Of a DNA stretch of 5,105 bases, positions 1 to 5,105 are shown piece by piece (the first letter of the stretch is position 1; each line of letters starts with the position of its first letter). Origin of the DNA: Stenotrophomonas sp. GTDB lineage: Bacteria > Pseudomonadota > Gammaproteobacteria > Xanthomonadales > Xanthomonadaceae. The notes under the pieces were generated by a model. The model had not been told where the DNA came from and made no database searches. It was given only the letters and a program-made list of their open reading frames with translations. A program made the translations under genes and the position numbers. The stretch spans positions 1 to 5,105 of the forward strand of contig DMZT01000180.1 in NCBI GenBank assembly GCA_003484865.1, in the 5' to 3' direction.

Positions 1-27
1 AAAGCCGCCAGGTGCGCTGGCGGCTTT
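1..27. terminator. Perfect 10-bp hairpin, probable terminator
   Basis: Positions 1-10 (AAAGCCGCCA) and 18-27 (TGGCGGCTTT) are perfect inverted repeats around a 7-base loop. The A-rich outer left arm and T-ending right arm fit an intrinsic terminator that could work in either direction. A T-run for minus-strand transcripts would lie beyond the window edge and cannot be seen; on the plus strand the arm ends TTTCGG, so its U-tract is weak. It could serve the minus-strand operon ending at 226, about 200 bp away, or an unseen gene to the left. Confidence 0.7.
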
Positions 28-225
28 CGGGAATGCGTCTGAAGGTTTCTTCAGGGTGAGCGCATGCCTTCCTCCGCCGGTGGCTTCGGAAAGTAATACC
101 AAAAGTAGGAATTGGCGGGGCGTGCGTTCATTGGGGAGTATTGATAACACAGGGGTTTGGAGGTGCCAACTGTTTCATTCGCAACTGCGAAGAGCATTCA
201 GCCGCCACGCACCCGCCGTATACGA
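28..225. other. Intergenic stretch without a convincing gene
   Basis: I see no gene here. The plus-strand reading frames that cross it run on into antisense of the minus-strand gene and have no recognisable protein character. It holds three small symmetric elements: CTGAA/TTCAG arms at 39-43 and 50-54, a TTCGC-AACT-GCGAA hairpin at 178-191, and the 8-bp palindrome CGTATACG at 217-224, just past the stop of the small gene ending at 226. The 178-191 hairpin could help transcript release or RNA stability for the minus-strand operon, but no T-run follows it. The stretch is locally less G+C-rich around 90-180 than the flanking genes, as is usual for noncoding DNA. Confidence 0.5.
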
Positions 226-573
226 TCAGCCCCGCGGCAGCGCCGCCAGCTCAGCCAGATGCTGCTGCAGGTTCCCCGCTGCACCTACCGCGTGCGTCGT
301 GGTGAAGTACTCATGCCAGCCGGTGGCCCCGATCGCGGCCAGCAAGGCATCGGCATCCAGCCGTTCGGCGCACTGCCACACCGCATAGAACTGCTCGGCC
401 GTGGTGTGCGGCACGTCCTGCTCGATACGGCCCATCGCGACCGGTGTGACGCGTGCGGGGTCCACGTTTTGCATACCCGCTCCGATGCGGGCGAAGAGCG
501 CCCCGCGCGATACCGGGTCCAGCGCGGTCCAGGCAGGGGTGGCGGTATACAGCTCGATCAACATGTGCGACAT
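226..573 (-). CDS. Small DUF6616-like protein, unknown function
   Basis: This 115-residue soluble protein has no signal peptide and no membrane segment. Its opening (LIELYTATPAWTAL, residues 5-18), the central VAMGRIEQ and FYAVWQ strands (about 45-67) and the late GWHEYF element (85-90) recall from memory the DUF6616 family, small alpha/beta proteins of unknown role. No family search was possible. ATG at 573 is chosen because AAGGA lies 5 bases upstream of it; a second Met at residue 4 (MSHM) is a less likely start. The gene begins 14 bp after the stop of the alkylation-repair gene and is the last of the three-gene marR operon, so it is probably co-transcribed and induced under the same conditions. 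It has one cysteine (residue 68) and no obvious metal or catalytic motif. Coding status is well supported by family-like sequence, ribosome site and operon position; the function is unknown. Confidence 0.8.
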   Translation of the reverse strand: MSHMLIELYTATPAWTALDPVSRGALFARIGAGMQNVDPARVTPVAMGRIEQDVPHTTAEQFYAVWQCAERLDADALLAAIGATGWHEYFTTTHAVGAAGNLQQHLAELAALPRG

Positions 574-587
574 GGCATTCCTTGAGG

Positions 588-1328
588 TCAGAGCGAGCGC
601 AGTGCGCGCTTGCGGATATAGGTGTTGGCCGGATCATCGGCATGCCGCTGCTGCCATTCGCTGCAGAGCGCGCGGACCCAGTCGGGCTGGCTTTTGCCGG
701 CGTCGTTGAGCCAGTTGCCGACCGAATCCTGCACGTAGCGCGAGGCATCGCAGCACAGCGCCTGCAGCAGCGGCAGGGCGTGCTGTGGTTCCTGCTTGAA
801 CAGCGCGATGTGGGCTGCCCAAACACCCCGCGGTCGCAGCGCTTCGCAGGCGAAGCGGCGCACGTTGGGCGAGGCGTCGGTGGTCCAGCCGTGCAGGTGC
901 GTGAGCACCCGCAGCGGTTCGGACACGATATGCGGACGCACGGCCAGCCACGCCCACTCGCGCACGCCGAAGTGTGCGTCATCGGCCAGCGCGCGCAGCG
1001 CATCCAGCTTGTGCTCCAGTGACAACCCCGGGTCGCTGCCAATCAGATAGCAGGCCCAGCCACGTACCGTGTCACTGGCATGGCGCGACCACCGCGCGTG
1101 ATCGCCGTGTCCGTGCACGCGCAGCAGCGTGGCGGCGCCCTGCATGCGCAGGGTAATGCCGCGCTTGGCAGCGTTGCGCATCGGGGTGATCGCCGACGCG
1201 GGCAAATCAGGGGCGACATTGGCCATCAGCTTGGCGAAATCGACGGCCAGCACTTCGGTCAGATGCGTGGCTTCGGCTTCACCGCGATCCAGCTGTCCGC
1301 GTCGCTCGCGGGTGACGGGCGGTTTCAT
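588..1328 (-). CDS. AlkC/AlkD-type HEAT-repeat DNA alkylation-repair protein
   Basis: This 246-residue cytoplasmic protein is built of helical HEAT-like repeats and belongs to the DNA alkylation repair superfamily. Known members are DNA glycosylases that excise positively charged N3- or N7-alkylated purines without flipping the base. It resembles the AlkC branch more than AlkD: FGVREWAWLAVRP (120-132), RRFACEALRPRGVW (157-170) and YVQDSVGNWLNDAGK (198-212) match the order of conserved AlkC blocks as I recall them, and the end reads YIRKRALRSL. The length fits a bare HEAT domain without the C-terminal immunoglobulin-like domain of some AlkC proteins. Catalytic residues cannot be assigned with certainty; E124, W125 and W127 are candidates for the acidic/aromatic pocket. 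The ATG overlaps the marR stop as ATGA, and AGGA lies 8 bases upstream inside marR, so translation is probably coupled. Activity and lesion choice are inferred from the family; a noncatalytic DNA-binding homologue is possible. Confidence 0.88.
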   Translation of the reverse strand: MKPPVTRERRGQLDRGEAEATHLTEVLAVDFAKLMANVAPDLPASAITPMRNAAKRGITLRMQGAATLLRVHGHGDHARWSRHASDTVRGWACYLIGSDPGLSLEHKLDALRALADDAHFGVREWAWLAVRPHIVSEPLRVLTHLHGWTTDASPNVRRFACEALRPRGVWAAHIALFKQEPQHALPLLQALCCDASRYVQDSVGNWLNDAGKSQPDWVRALCSEWQQRHADDPANTYIRKRALRSL

Positions 1329-1819
1329 GCGGCACGTCCTGCGTCAGTGCGCGACCACACGCGTTGCAACAGCGTGCTAAGCGTGCGCCGTTCTCTGGGG
1401 CTGATGTCGGCGAACAGCGAGGCGATCCAGTCGGTCTGCTGGTCGAACAGTTGCGCAGCGAGTGCCTGACCCGCCGGGGTCAGCCGTACATGGATGCGGC
1501 GTTTGTCATCCGGATCACTGTGGCGGCTCACCAGGTGTTCGCGCTCCAGGCCATCCAGCAGGCCGGTAACGGTGGCACGGGTGACGCCGGCGCGCTCGGC
1601 CAATTGGTGGGGCGACAAGGCCGTATCCGCACCGCGCAGCAGGAACAGGAGCACGAAACGCCCTTCGCTCAGGCCCAGCGGTGCCAGACGACTCGCGCAG
1701 TCCTGGTCGATCGCGCTGGCCAGCGACAGCACCTGGAAACACAGCGCCAATTCCCCCGTATCCGGCTGGCCACGACGCGCCAGTTCGGTCAGGAAAGCCT
1801 GGTGTTTGATTTCCAGCAT
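1325..1819 (-). CDS. MarR-family transcriptional regulator
   Basis: This 164-residue protein is a winged-helix regulator. MarR proteins bind palindromic operators as dimers, usually as repressors released by small ligands or by cysteine oxidation. The winged helix runs from LSPHQLAERAGVTRATVTGLLDGL (68-91) through EREHLVSRH into the wing SDPDDKRRIHVRLT (101-114), which carries the Asp/Arg wing signature (D102, D104, R107, R108). Helices at 22-60 and 115-158 form the dimerisation region. Cysteines at 27 and 41 near the dimer region could be redox-sensitive, but their spacing does not clearly match OhrR, so this is speculative. The ATG at 1819 has only a weak GGA ribosome site 9 bases upstream, consistent with low regulator expression. 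It is first in the operon and its stop overlaps the next gene's start. Self-regulation and control of the repair gene are inferred from position and from the inverted repeat at its promoter. Confidence 0.93.
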   Translation of the reverse strand: MLEIKHQAFLTELARRGQPDTGELALCFQVLSLASAIDQDCASRLAPLGLSEGRFVLLFLLRGADTALSPHQLAERAGVTRATVTGLLDGLEREHLVSRHSDPDDKRRIHVRLTPAGQALAAQLFDQQTDWIASLFADISPRERRTLSTLLQRVWSRTDAGRAA

Positions 1820-1842
1820 GCAGGCGGATCCGGAATAGTACG

Positions 1843-1859
1843 GCGGCTAATTATACCGC
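1843..1859 (-). promoter_or_regulatory. marR promoter -10 box within inverted repeat (possible operator)
   Basis: Read on the minus strand, 1855-1850 is a perfect TATAAT, 30 bases upstream of the marR ATG, predicting a leader of about 24 bases. The -10 box lies in a 17-bp inverted repeat, GCGG at 1843-1846 and CCGC at 1856-1859 with a 9-base spacer, a size and placement typical of MarR operators. The -35 is poor: at 17-bp spacing it reads TGTCAG. A second symmetric element, TGTC-T-GACA at 1870-1878, covers that -35 position. The -10 is clearly visible; operator function is inferred. Confidence 0.6.
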
Positions 1860-1949
1860 TACTGCGACTTGTCTGACACCCCGCCGCGCTTTACCTCGCC
1901 CCGGTGACAGGCGAAGATCCGGGCCAGGATCAACCACAAGGATGCGTAG

Positions 1950-2234
1950 ATGACCCCTTCCCAAGCTGACGCGATCGCCCAGGCCATCCTGCGGCCGGAC
2001 GACAAGCGCGAGGCCGTCCAGCAACGTCAGCGTGCGCAGGCGCAGCACCTGGCGCGGCAACGCGTTGCCGCCGCCGTCAGCCTGGTCGGCATGGCGCTCG
2101 GCGCGGCGGCAGCGATATGGCTGCCCATGGCGTACGCGCAGGGAATGTTGGTGGGCGGCGCACTGTCCTTCCTGCTTGCGCATCTCGGCCTCGCTTGGCG
2201 CGAGCGTCGGCGCGCGGTGCGTTCTCCGGCCTGA
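1950..2234 (+). CDS. Small two-helix membrane protein, unknown function
   Basis: I do not recognise this 94-residue protein. The first 38 residues are polar and helix-prone, rich in Gln, Arg and Ala (QQRQRAQAQHLARQR at 24-38). Two hydrophobic segments follow, at about 39-58 and 62-83, separated by a short turn (PMAYAQG). The end RERRRAVRSPA is strongly basic. By the positive-inside rule both ends face the cytoplasm and the protein forms an inner-membrane hairpin. There is no cleavable signal peptide. The ATG at 1950 has AAGGA 7 bases upstream, a good ribosome site. It is transcribed divergently from marR with a 130-bp gap and converges on the oxidoreductase gene ending at 2276, so it is probably a single-gene unit. 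Sharing the marR control region makes joint control possible but unproven. Holin-like or accessory membrane roles cannot be excluded; nothing supports them specifically. Confidence 0.8.
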   Translation: MTPSQADAIAQAILRPDDKREAVQQRQRAQAQHLARQRVAAAVSLVGMALGAAAAIWLPMAYAQGMLVGGALSFLLAHLGLAWRERRRAVRSPA

Positions 2235-2236
2235 CA

Positions 2237-2274
2237 CATGCCGCGCCGCCCCACATGGCGGAGCGGAGGGCATG
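2237..2274. terminator. Nested hairpin between convergent genes
   Basis: CATGCC (2237-2242) pairs with GGCATG (2269-2274). Inside it CCGCC (2246-2250) pairs with GGCGG (2257-2261) around a 6-base loop. It fills the 41-bp gap between the membrane-protein gene and the convergent oxidoreductase gene, where a terminator serving both directions is expected. No T-run follows on either strand, so it may be a weak or Rho-assisted terminator or simply an RNA-stabilising structure. Confidence 0.5.
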
Positions 2275-2275
2275 C

Positions 2276-3325
2276 CTACCAGCGCGTGCCGGCCGGCAGC
2301 GCCCCGTCATGCGAAGGAAACAACGGCAGTACGTACTCGGCCACTTCCTGCAGCACCTCGGCCGCCGGGCGCTGCGAGAACTGGATGCCCAGCGCAGCAT
2401 GGTTCACGCCGGCACGCTGCCACTCGCCCAGCAGATCGATCAATCCGTTGCGGCCGGTTCTCAGCGTGTAGCCGCCATTGAGCGGCGTGCGGGGATGGTT
2501 CGGGTCCTCGACCAGATCCAGCCATTCGTTGGTGACATGCGGGCGGAAGCCACCGTCGGGGATGAGACGGCGCCATGCCTGGATCTTGTCGGCCAGGCGC
2601 TGCGGTCCGCCCGCGTGATGGGTTGCCTCGGGATAGGTCAGCCAACCATCGGCATGCTGCCCGACCCAGTCCAGTGTCTGGCGCGAGGTGCCGGTCACCA
2701 GCAGGGGAATCGCCCCGGCCACCGGCTTGGGCAACAGCTCTACGCCCTGCAGCGCGCCCAGTGGCGAGTCGATATGCAAGGGACCGTGCTGCATCAGCTG
2801 CCTGACGTACAGCACCGAATCGGCGAAGCGGTGGCCGCGGTCGGCATGCTCCAGACCGTACGCGGGGAACTCGACCGGACGATCGCCGGAGGCGATGCCC
2901 AGCACCAGGCGCCCACCGGACAGCTGGTCGATGGTGGTGGCCGACTTGGCCAGATCGATCGGGTGGCGCAGCGAGAAGATCGCACTGCCCGTGGCCAGCG
3001 CCAGCCGCTTCGTGCGTGCCGCCAGGAAGGCCAGATAGGTAAACGGATCGAACACCTGCCCGGCATCGCCGAACAGCGGATCGAACAGCGGCACATCGCG
3101 CACCCAGGCCGCAGCGAAGCCGTCACGGTCGAGCTGGCTCACCAGATCCGCCTGCCCGGCCAGCACCTGCATGTCGCCTTGATAGAAGCGCAGGGGCAGG
3201 AACACACCCAGCGTCAGCGCCCCCTCGCGGAACATGCGCTGGTAACCGGCATGGCGGGCGAACGTCGGTGCGGATGCGCCGGTCAGTGGCGCCTGCATCG
3301 GGGTGATATCAGTCAACAGGGTCAT
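2276..3325 (-). CDS. LLM-class flavin-dependent oxidoreductase, BA3436-like
   Basis: This 349-residue protein is a luciferase-like monooxygenase family member with a TIM-barrel fold and is probably cytoplasmic. Such enzymes use reduced flavin (FMN or F420, here most likely FMN) to oxidise small organic molecules. Visible blocks are MFREGALTLGVFLPL (31-45), GFAAAWVRDVPLFDP (69-83), FDPFTYLAFLAARTKRLALATGS (92-114), LRHPIDLAKSATTIDQLSGGR (119-139) and LVLGIASGDRPVEFPAYG (140-157). These match the luciferase-type BA3436 family (TIGR03571) as I remember it, and the length is normal. The ATG at 3325 follows the gst stop by 16 bp, with AGGAA 8 bases upstream, so it is the second gene of the gst operon. 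The substrate is unknown. Pairing with a glutathione transferase suggests processing of an electrophilic or xenobiotic compound, but that is inference. The distal end lies at the convergent hairpin. Confidence 0.93.
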   Translation of the reverse strand: MTLLTDITPMQAPLTGASAPTFARHAGYQRMFREGALTLGVFLPLRFYQGDMQVLAGQADLVSQLDRDGFAAAWVRDVPLFDPLFGDAGQVFDPFTYLAFLAARTKRLALATGSAIFSLRHPIDLAKSATTIDQLSGGRLVLGIASGDRPVEFPAYGLEHADRGHRFADSVLYVRQLMQHGPLHIDSPLGALQGVELLPKPVAGAIPLLVTGTSRQTLDWVGQHADGWLTYPEATHHAGGPQRLADKIQAWRRLIPDGGFRPHVTNEWLDLVEDPNHPRTPLNGGYTLRTGRNGLIDLLGEWQRAGVNHAALGIQFSQRPAAEVLQEVAEYVLPLFPSHDGALPAGTRW

Positions 3326-3341
3326 CGTGGTCGTTCCTGTA

Positions 3342-3977
3342 TCAGGGGCCGGTGGCCGGTTCGGGGAGCTGCACGCCGCGCTGCACCGCAGGCCGCTGTG
3401 ACATGCGCAGGTGCCATGCAGTCACGTGCGGGTAAGCGCTGAAATCGAAGCCGATGAGCCGGGCGATATGGGTCCAGCCATAGCCGGCGATATCGGCGAT
3501 GGAGTACGCCTCGCCTGCCAGCCATGAGCGGCCTGTGAGGCGCTGGTCCAGGGTGGCGAAGAACTCGGCGCTCAGGCGCCGGTAGCGTTCGATGGCGGGT
3601 GCGTAGGGTGCGTCGGCGAACATCTCGAAGTGCACGCGCTGCCCCAGGATCGGCCCGACGCTGGCCGAGTGGAACATCAACCAGGTGATGGCCTCCCAGC
3701 GCGCGCGTGGCGCGTCGGGCAACAGCCGTCCGCTCTGCTCGGCCAGATACAGCAGGATGGCGGCGGATTCGAACACGGTGATACCCGTCGCCTCGTCGAC
3801 CAGCACCGGAATGCGGCCGTGCGGATGCCGTTGCAGGAAATCGGGATGGCGGTGCTCACCTTCGTCGATGCGCACGTGATGCAGTACGTAAGGGAGGCCG
3901 AGTTCTTCCAGCGCGATGGTGATCTTGAAGCCGTTGGGCGAGCTGTCGGTGTACAGGTGCAGCGAAACGGGGGACAC
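3342..3977 (-). CDS. Glutathione S-transferase, Nu-class/Ure2p-like
   Basis: This 211-residue GST-fold protein has an N-terminal thioredoxin-like domain (about 4-82) and an all-helical C-terminal domain (about 92-200). The beginning LYTDSSPNGFKITIALEELGLPY resembles the T-x-x-x-x-N active-site region of the Nu-class/YfcG-YghU proteins, with T10 and N15 as candidate glutathione-sulfur ligands. The cis-proline in RIPVLVD is P57, and FESAAI (69-74) is the glutathione-binding E-S turn. YSIADIAGYGW (158-168) is the conserved N-capping box and staple of the second domain. Nu-class members act mainly as glutathione-dependent disulfide reductases, so that activity is more likely than classical conjugation, though not proven here. 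The start is GTG at 3977, backed by a strong AAGGAG 6 bases upstream; it is also where the beta-strand needed for the fold begins. It is first in an operon with the flavin oxidoreductase and divergent from the LysR regulator, its likely controller. Confidence 0.93.
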   Translation of the reverse strand: MSPVSLHLYTDSSPNGFKITIALEELGLPYVLHHVRIDEGEHRHPDFLQRHPHGRIPVLVDEATGITVFESAAILLYLAEQSGRLLPDAPRARWEAITWLMFHSASVGPILGQRVHFEMFADAPYAPAIERYRRLSAEFFATLDQRLTGRSWLAGEAYSIADIAGYGWTHIARLIGFDFSAYPHVTAWHLRMSQRPAVQRGVQLPEPATGP

Positions 3978-4015
3978 AGCGGTCTCCTTGGCAGGCGGAA
4001 CAGCGGGCGGGGTTC

Positions 4016-4083
4016 GCGTAGCAGGGCTGGATCAATGCAGCTGGACTAAACGACATCGATTCAACATGATCACGATGCTACGC
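4016..4083. promoter_or_regulatory. gst/lysR divergent control region with paired inverted repeats
   Basis: The 166-bp gap between the gst start and the lysR start should hold both promoters and the LysR binding sites. GCGTAGCA (4016-4023) and TGCTACGC (4076-4083) are perfect 8-bp inverted repeats with centres 60 bp apart. Between them ATC-N10-GAT (4055-4070) is an imperfect palindrome. A weak gst promoter candidate on the minus strand has TTTAGT at 4045-4050 and GTGATC at 4068-4073 with a 17-bp spacer, so the palindrome would lie within its spacer. I could not find a good lysR promoter or an exact palindromic T-N11-A site. The symmetry is visible; the regulatory role is inferred. Confidence 0.4.
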
Positions 4084-4143
4084 AGGCCAACGCGCTCTGT
4101 AGAACGATTCTTCCTGCACTGCCAAGAGAGAAAATCTAAGGTC

Positions 4144-5043
4144 ATGGGCGCCGTCCTTCCCCTGCTCGCACTGCGCGCCTTCGTCGAAACCGGTCGTCAT
4201 GGCAGCCTCAAGGCCGCTGCTGCGGTCATGGGGGTCACCCCGGGGGCGATCAGCCAGCAGCTCAAACTGCTGCAGGCGCGCACCGGCGTTGTGCTGTTCA
4301 CCCGCACCCCTCACGGGGTCGCACTGACCCCGGCCGGCACACAGGTGCACCCTGCCCTGCTGCGCGCGTTCGATCAGATCCAGGACAGCATGGCCACGCT
4401 GGACGCCATCCACGCGCGGCAGACCCTCACCCTCAGCACCGTGCCCAGCTTCGCCGCCTCCTGGCTGGTGCCACGGCTGGGCCGGTTCACCGAACGCCAC
4501 CCGGCGATCGAAGTGCGTGTGGAGGCCTCATCGGCGCTGGCGAATCTGCGTCGCGATCGCATCGACATCGCCATCCGCCACGGTCTCGGCGAGTATCCCG
4601 GCCTGGTCTCACGCCCGCTGGCGGCGCCGGTGCTGTTGCCGGTGGCCTGCCCGGCACTGCTCGCCGACGGTCCACCCATCCACTCGGCGGTGGACTGCCT
4701 GCAGTACCCGCTGCTGCAGGATTCAGACCGCAGTGACTGGTCGCTGTGGTTCCGCGCGCTCGGCCTGCCGTCCGATCCGCGCATCGAACGTGGCCCGGCG
4801 TTCGATGATGACGTGTTGCTGATCCGCGCCGCAGAAGCGGGCCAGGGCATCGCGCTGGTGCGTGACCTGTATGTGGAAGCCGAAGTCGCCAGCGGGCGGC
4901 TGGCCGTCGTACTGGATCAGCCGTGGCCGACGCGGTTTGCGTACTACGCCGTCACCCTGCCCGGCGCCGAGGAGAACCCGGCCATCGCGGCATTCCTGCG
5001 CTGGCTGGAGGATGAGATCCAGGCGCCGACCAGCGCGCTGTGA
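4144..5043 (+). CDS. LysR-type transcriptional regulator, GcvA-like
   Basis: This 299-residue protein has the usual LysR length and layout. The N-terminal winged helix-turn-helix (about 5-62) includes LLALRAFVETGRHGSLKAAAAVMGVTPGAISQQLKLLQ and ends in LFTRTPHGVALTPAG. The effector domain (about 92-292) opens with LTLSTVPSFAASWLVPRLGRF, followed by EVRVEASSALANLRRDRIDIAIRHG, all typical of the GcvA/AmpR branch. Such proteins bind DNA as tetramers and respond to a small ligand. The start at 4144 puts only a few residues before the conserved helix, as in relatives, but its ribosome site is unusual: AAGG ends 2 bases before the ATG and AAGAGAG lies 13 bases away. The same frame is open upstream to 3916 with Mets at 4066 and 4075, both without a ribosome site, and the far end would be antisense to gst. 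Divergence from gst suggests it activates the gst-oxidoreductase operon. The ligand is unknown. Confidence 0.93.
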   Translation: MGAVLPLLALRAFVETGRHGSLKAAAAVMGVTPGAISQQLKLLQARTGVVLFTRTPHGVALTPAGTQVHPALLRAFDQIQDSMATLDAIHARQTLTLSTVPSFAASWLVPRLGRFTERHPAIEVRVEASSALANLRRDRIDIAIRHGLGEYPGLVSRPLAAPVLLPVACPALLADGPPIHSAVDCLQYPLLQDSDRSDWSLWFRALGLPSDPRIERGPAFDDDVLLIRAAEAGQGIALVRDLYVEAEVASGRLAVVLDQPWPTRFAYYAVTLPGAEENPAIAAFLRWLEDEIQAPTSAL

Positions 5044-5060
5044 GCCCGTGATGCGCGCAC

Positions 5061-5090
5061 AAAAAAACCCCGCCTTCCGGCGGGGTTTTT
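5061..5090. terminator. Strong intrinsic terminator after lysR
   Basis: CCCCGCC (5068-5074) and GGCGGGG (5079-5085) form a perfect 7-bp G+C stem with a TTCC loop. It is preceded by seven A (5061-5067) and followed by five T (5086-5090), so the A/T flanks can extend the stem. It lies 17 bp after the lysR stop and is a textbook terminator for lysR. Because of the A-run it would also work for a minus-strand transcript arriving from beyond the window. Confidence 0.95.
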
Positions 5091-5105
5091 CGTACTGCGT
5101 TGGCG

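Noticed and set aside
1..225. REP/SMAG-type repeats or a small RNA gene, as is common in Stenotrophomonas gaps
   Set aside because: No GTAG-headed imperfect palindrome is present, and the visible hairpins are too short to support a specific RNA gene.
56..585. Plus-strand frames crossing the left intergenic stretch
   Set aside because: They mostly lie antisense to the small DUF6616-like gene, lack a good ribosome site and show no protein-family character.
311..1042. A 243-codon minus-strand frame overlapping the alkylation-repair gene
   Set aside because: It is an alternative frame of the repair gene and its follower, rich in Cys, Arg and Ala, without recognisable motifs.
1364..1876. A 170-codon plus-strand frame opposite marR
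   Set aside because: It is antisense to a clear MarR gene and runs through the marR promoter; its composition is that of a shadow frame.
1869..1897. Possible plus-strand promoter for the membrane-protein gene (TTGTCT, then TACCTC)
   Set aside because: The -35 is acceptable but the -10 matches consensus only at its first two bases, so I do not call it.
1916..1931. GATCC-N6-GGATC inverted repeat before the membrane-protein gene
   Set aside because: It has only a 5-bp stem and ends just before the ribosome site; it could form a weak leader hairpin but is too short to call as a regulator site or riboswitch.
2117..3442. A 441-codon open frame on the plus strand opposite the flavin oxidoreductase gene
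   Set aside because: It is antisense to a well-recognised enzyme gene, overlaps the membrane-protein gene in another frame, has low-complexity Arg/Gln/Gly-rich composition and matches no family I know. High G+C content readily produces such frames.

Overview
The window is about two-thirds G+C with dense, short-gapped genes. Codon use and protein sequences look like a gammaproteobacterium of the Xanthomonadaceae, most likely Stenotrophomonas or a close relative. That assignment is an inference from general resemblance; no rRNA or other marker is present. I see no mobile element, CRISPR array, tRNA, rRNA or phage gene. This looks like ordinary chromosomal accessory metabolism and stress-response DNA, and I did not find a clearly new biological system.

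Layout. (1) Positions 1-27 hold a perfect 10-bp hairpin, then about 200 bp without a convincing gene. (2) Positions 226-1819 on the minus strand are a compact three-gene operon. Read in transcription order it encodes a MarR-family regulator, an AlkC/AlkD-type HEAT-repeat DNA alkylation-repair protein whose start codon overlaps the marR stop (ATGA), and a small DUF6616-like protein 14 bp further on. A perfect TATAAT -10 box lies upstream of marR inside a short inverted repeat that could be its own operator. (3) Positions 1950-2234 on the plus strand encode a 94-residue two-helix membrane protein of unknown function, divergent from marR. (4) Positions 2276-3977 on the minus strand are a two-gene operon: a Nu-class-like glutathione S-transferase with a GTG start, then a luciferase-like flavin-dependent oxidoreductase of the BA3436 type. 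(5) Positions 4144-5043 on the plus strand encode a GcvA-like LysR-type regulator divergent from the gst operon, followed by a strong hairpin terminator with poly-A and poly-T flanks at 5061-5090.

How the genes may work together (inference). Both minus-strand operons look like small, regulator-controlled responses to reactive chemicals. In the first, a MarR sensor probably controls itself, a DNA-lesion repair protein and a small partner protein. In the second, the divergent LysR regulator probably controls a thiol/disulfide-active GST-fold enzyme and a flavin oxidoreductase through the 166-bp gap between them. The inducers and substrates cannot be read from the sequence.
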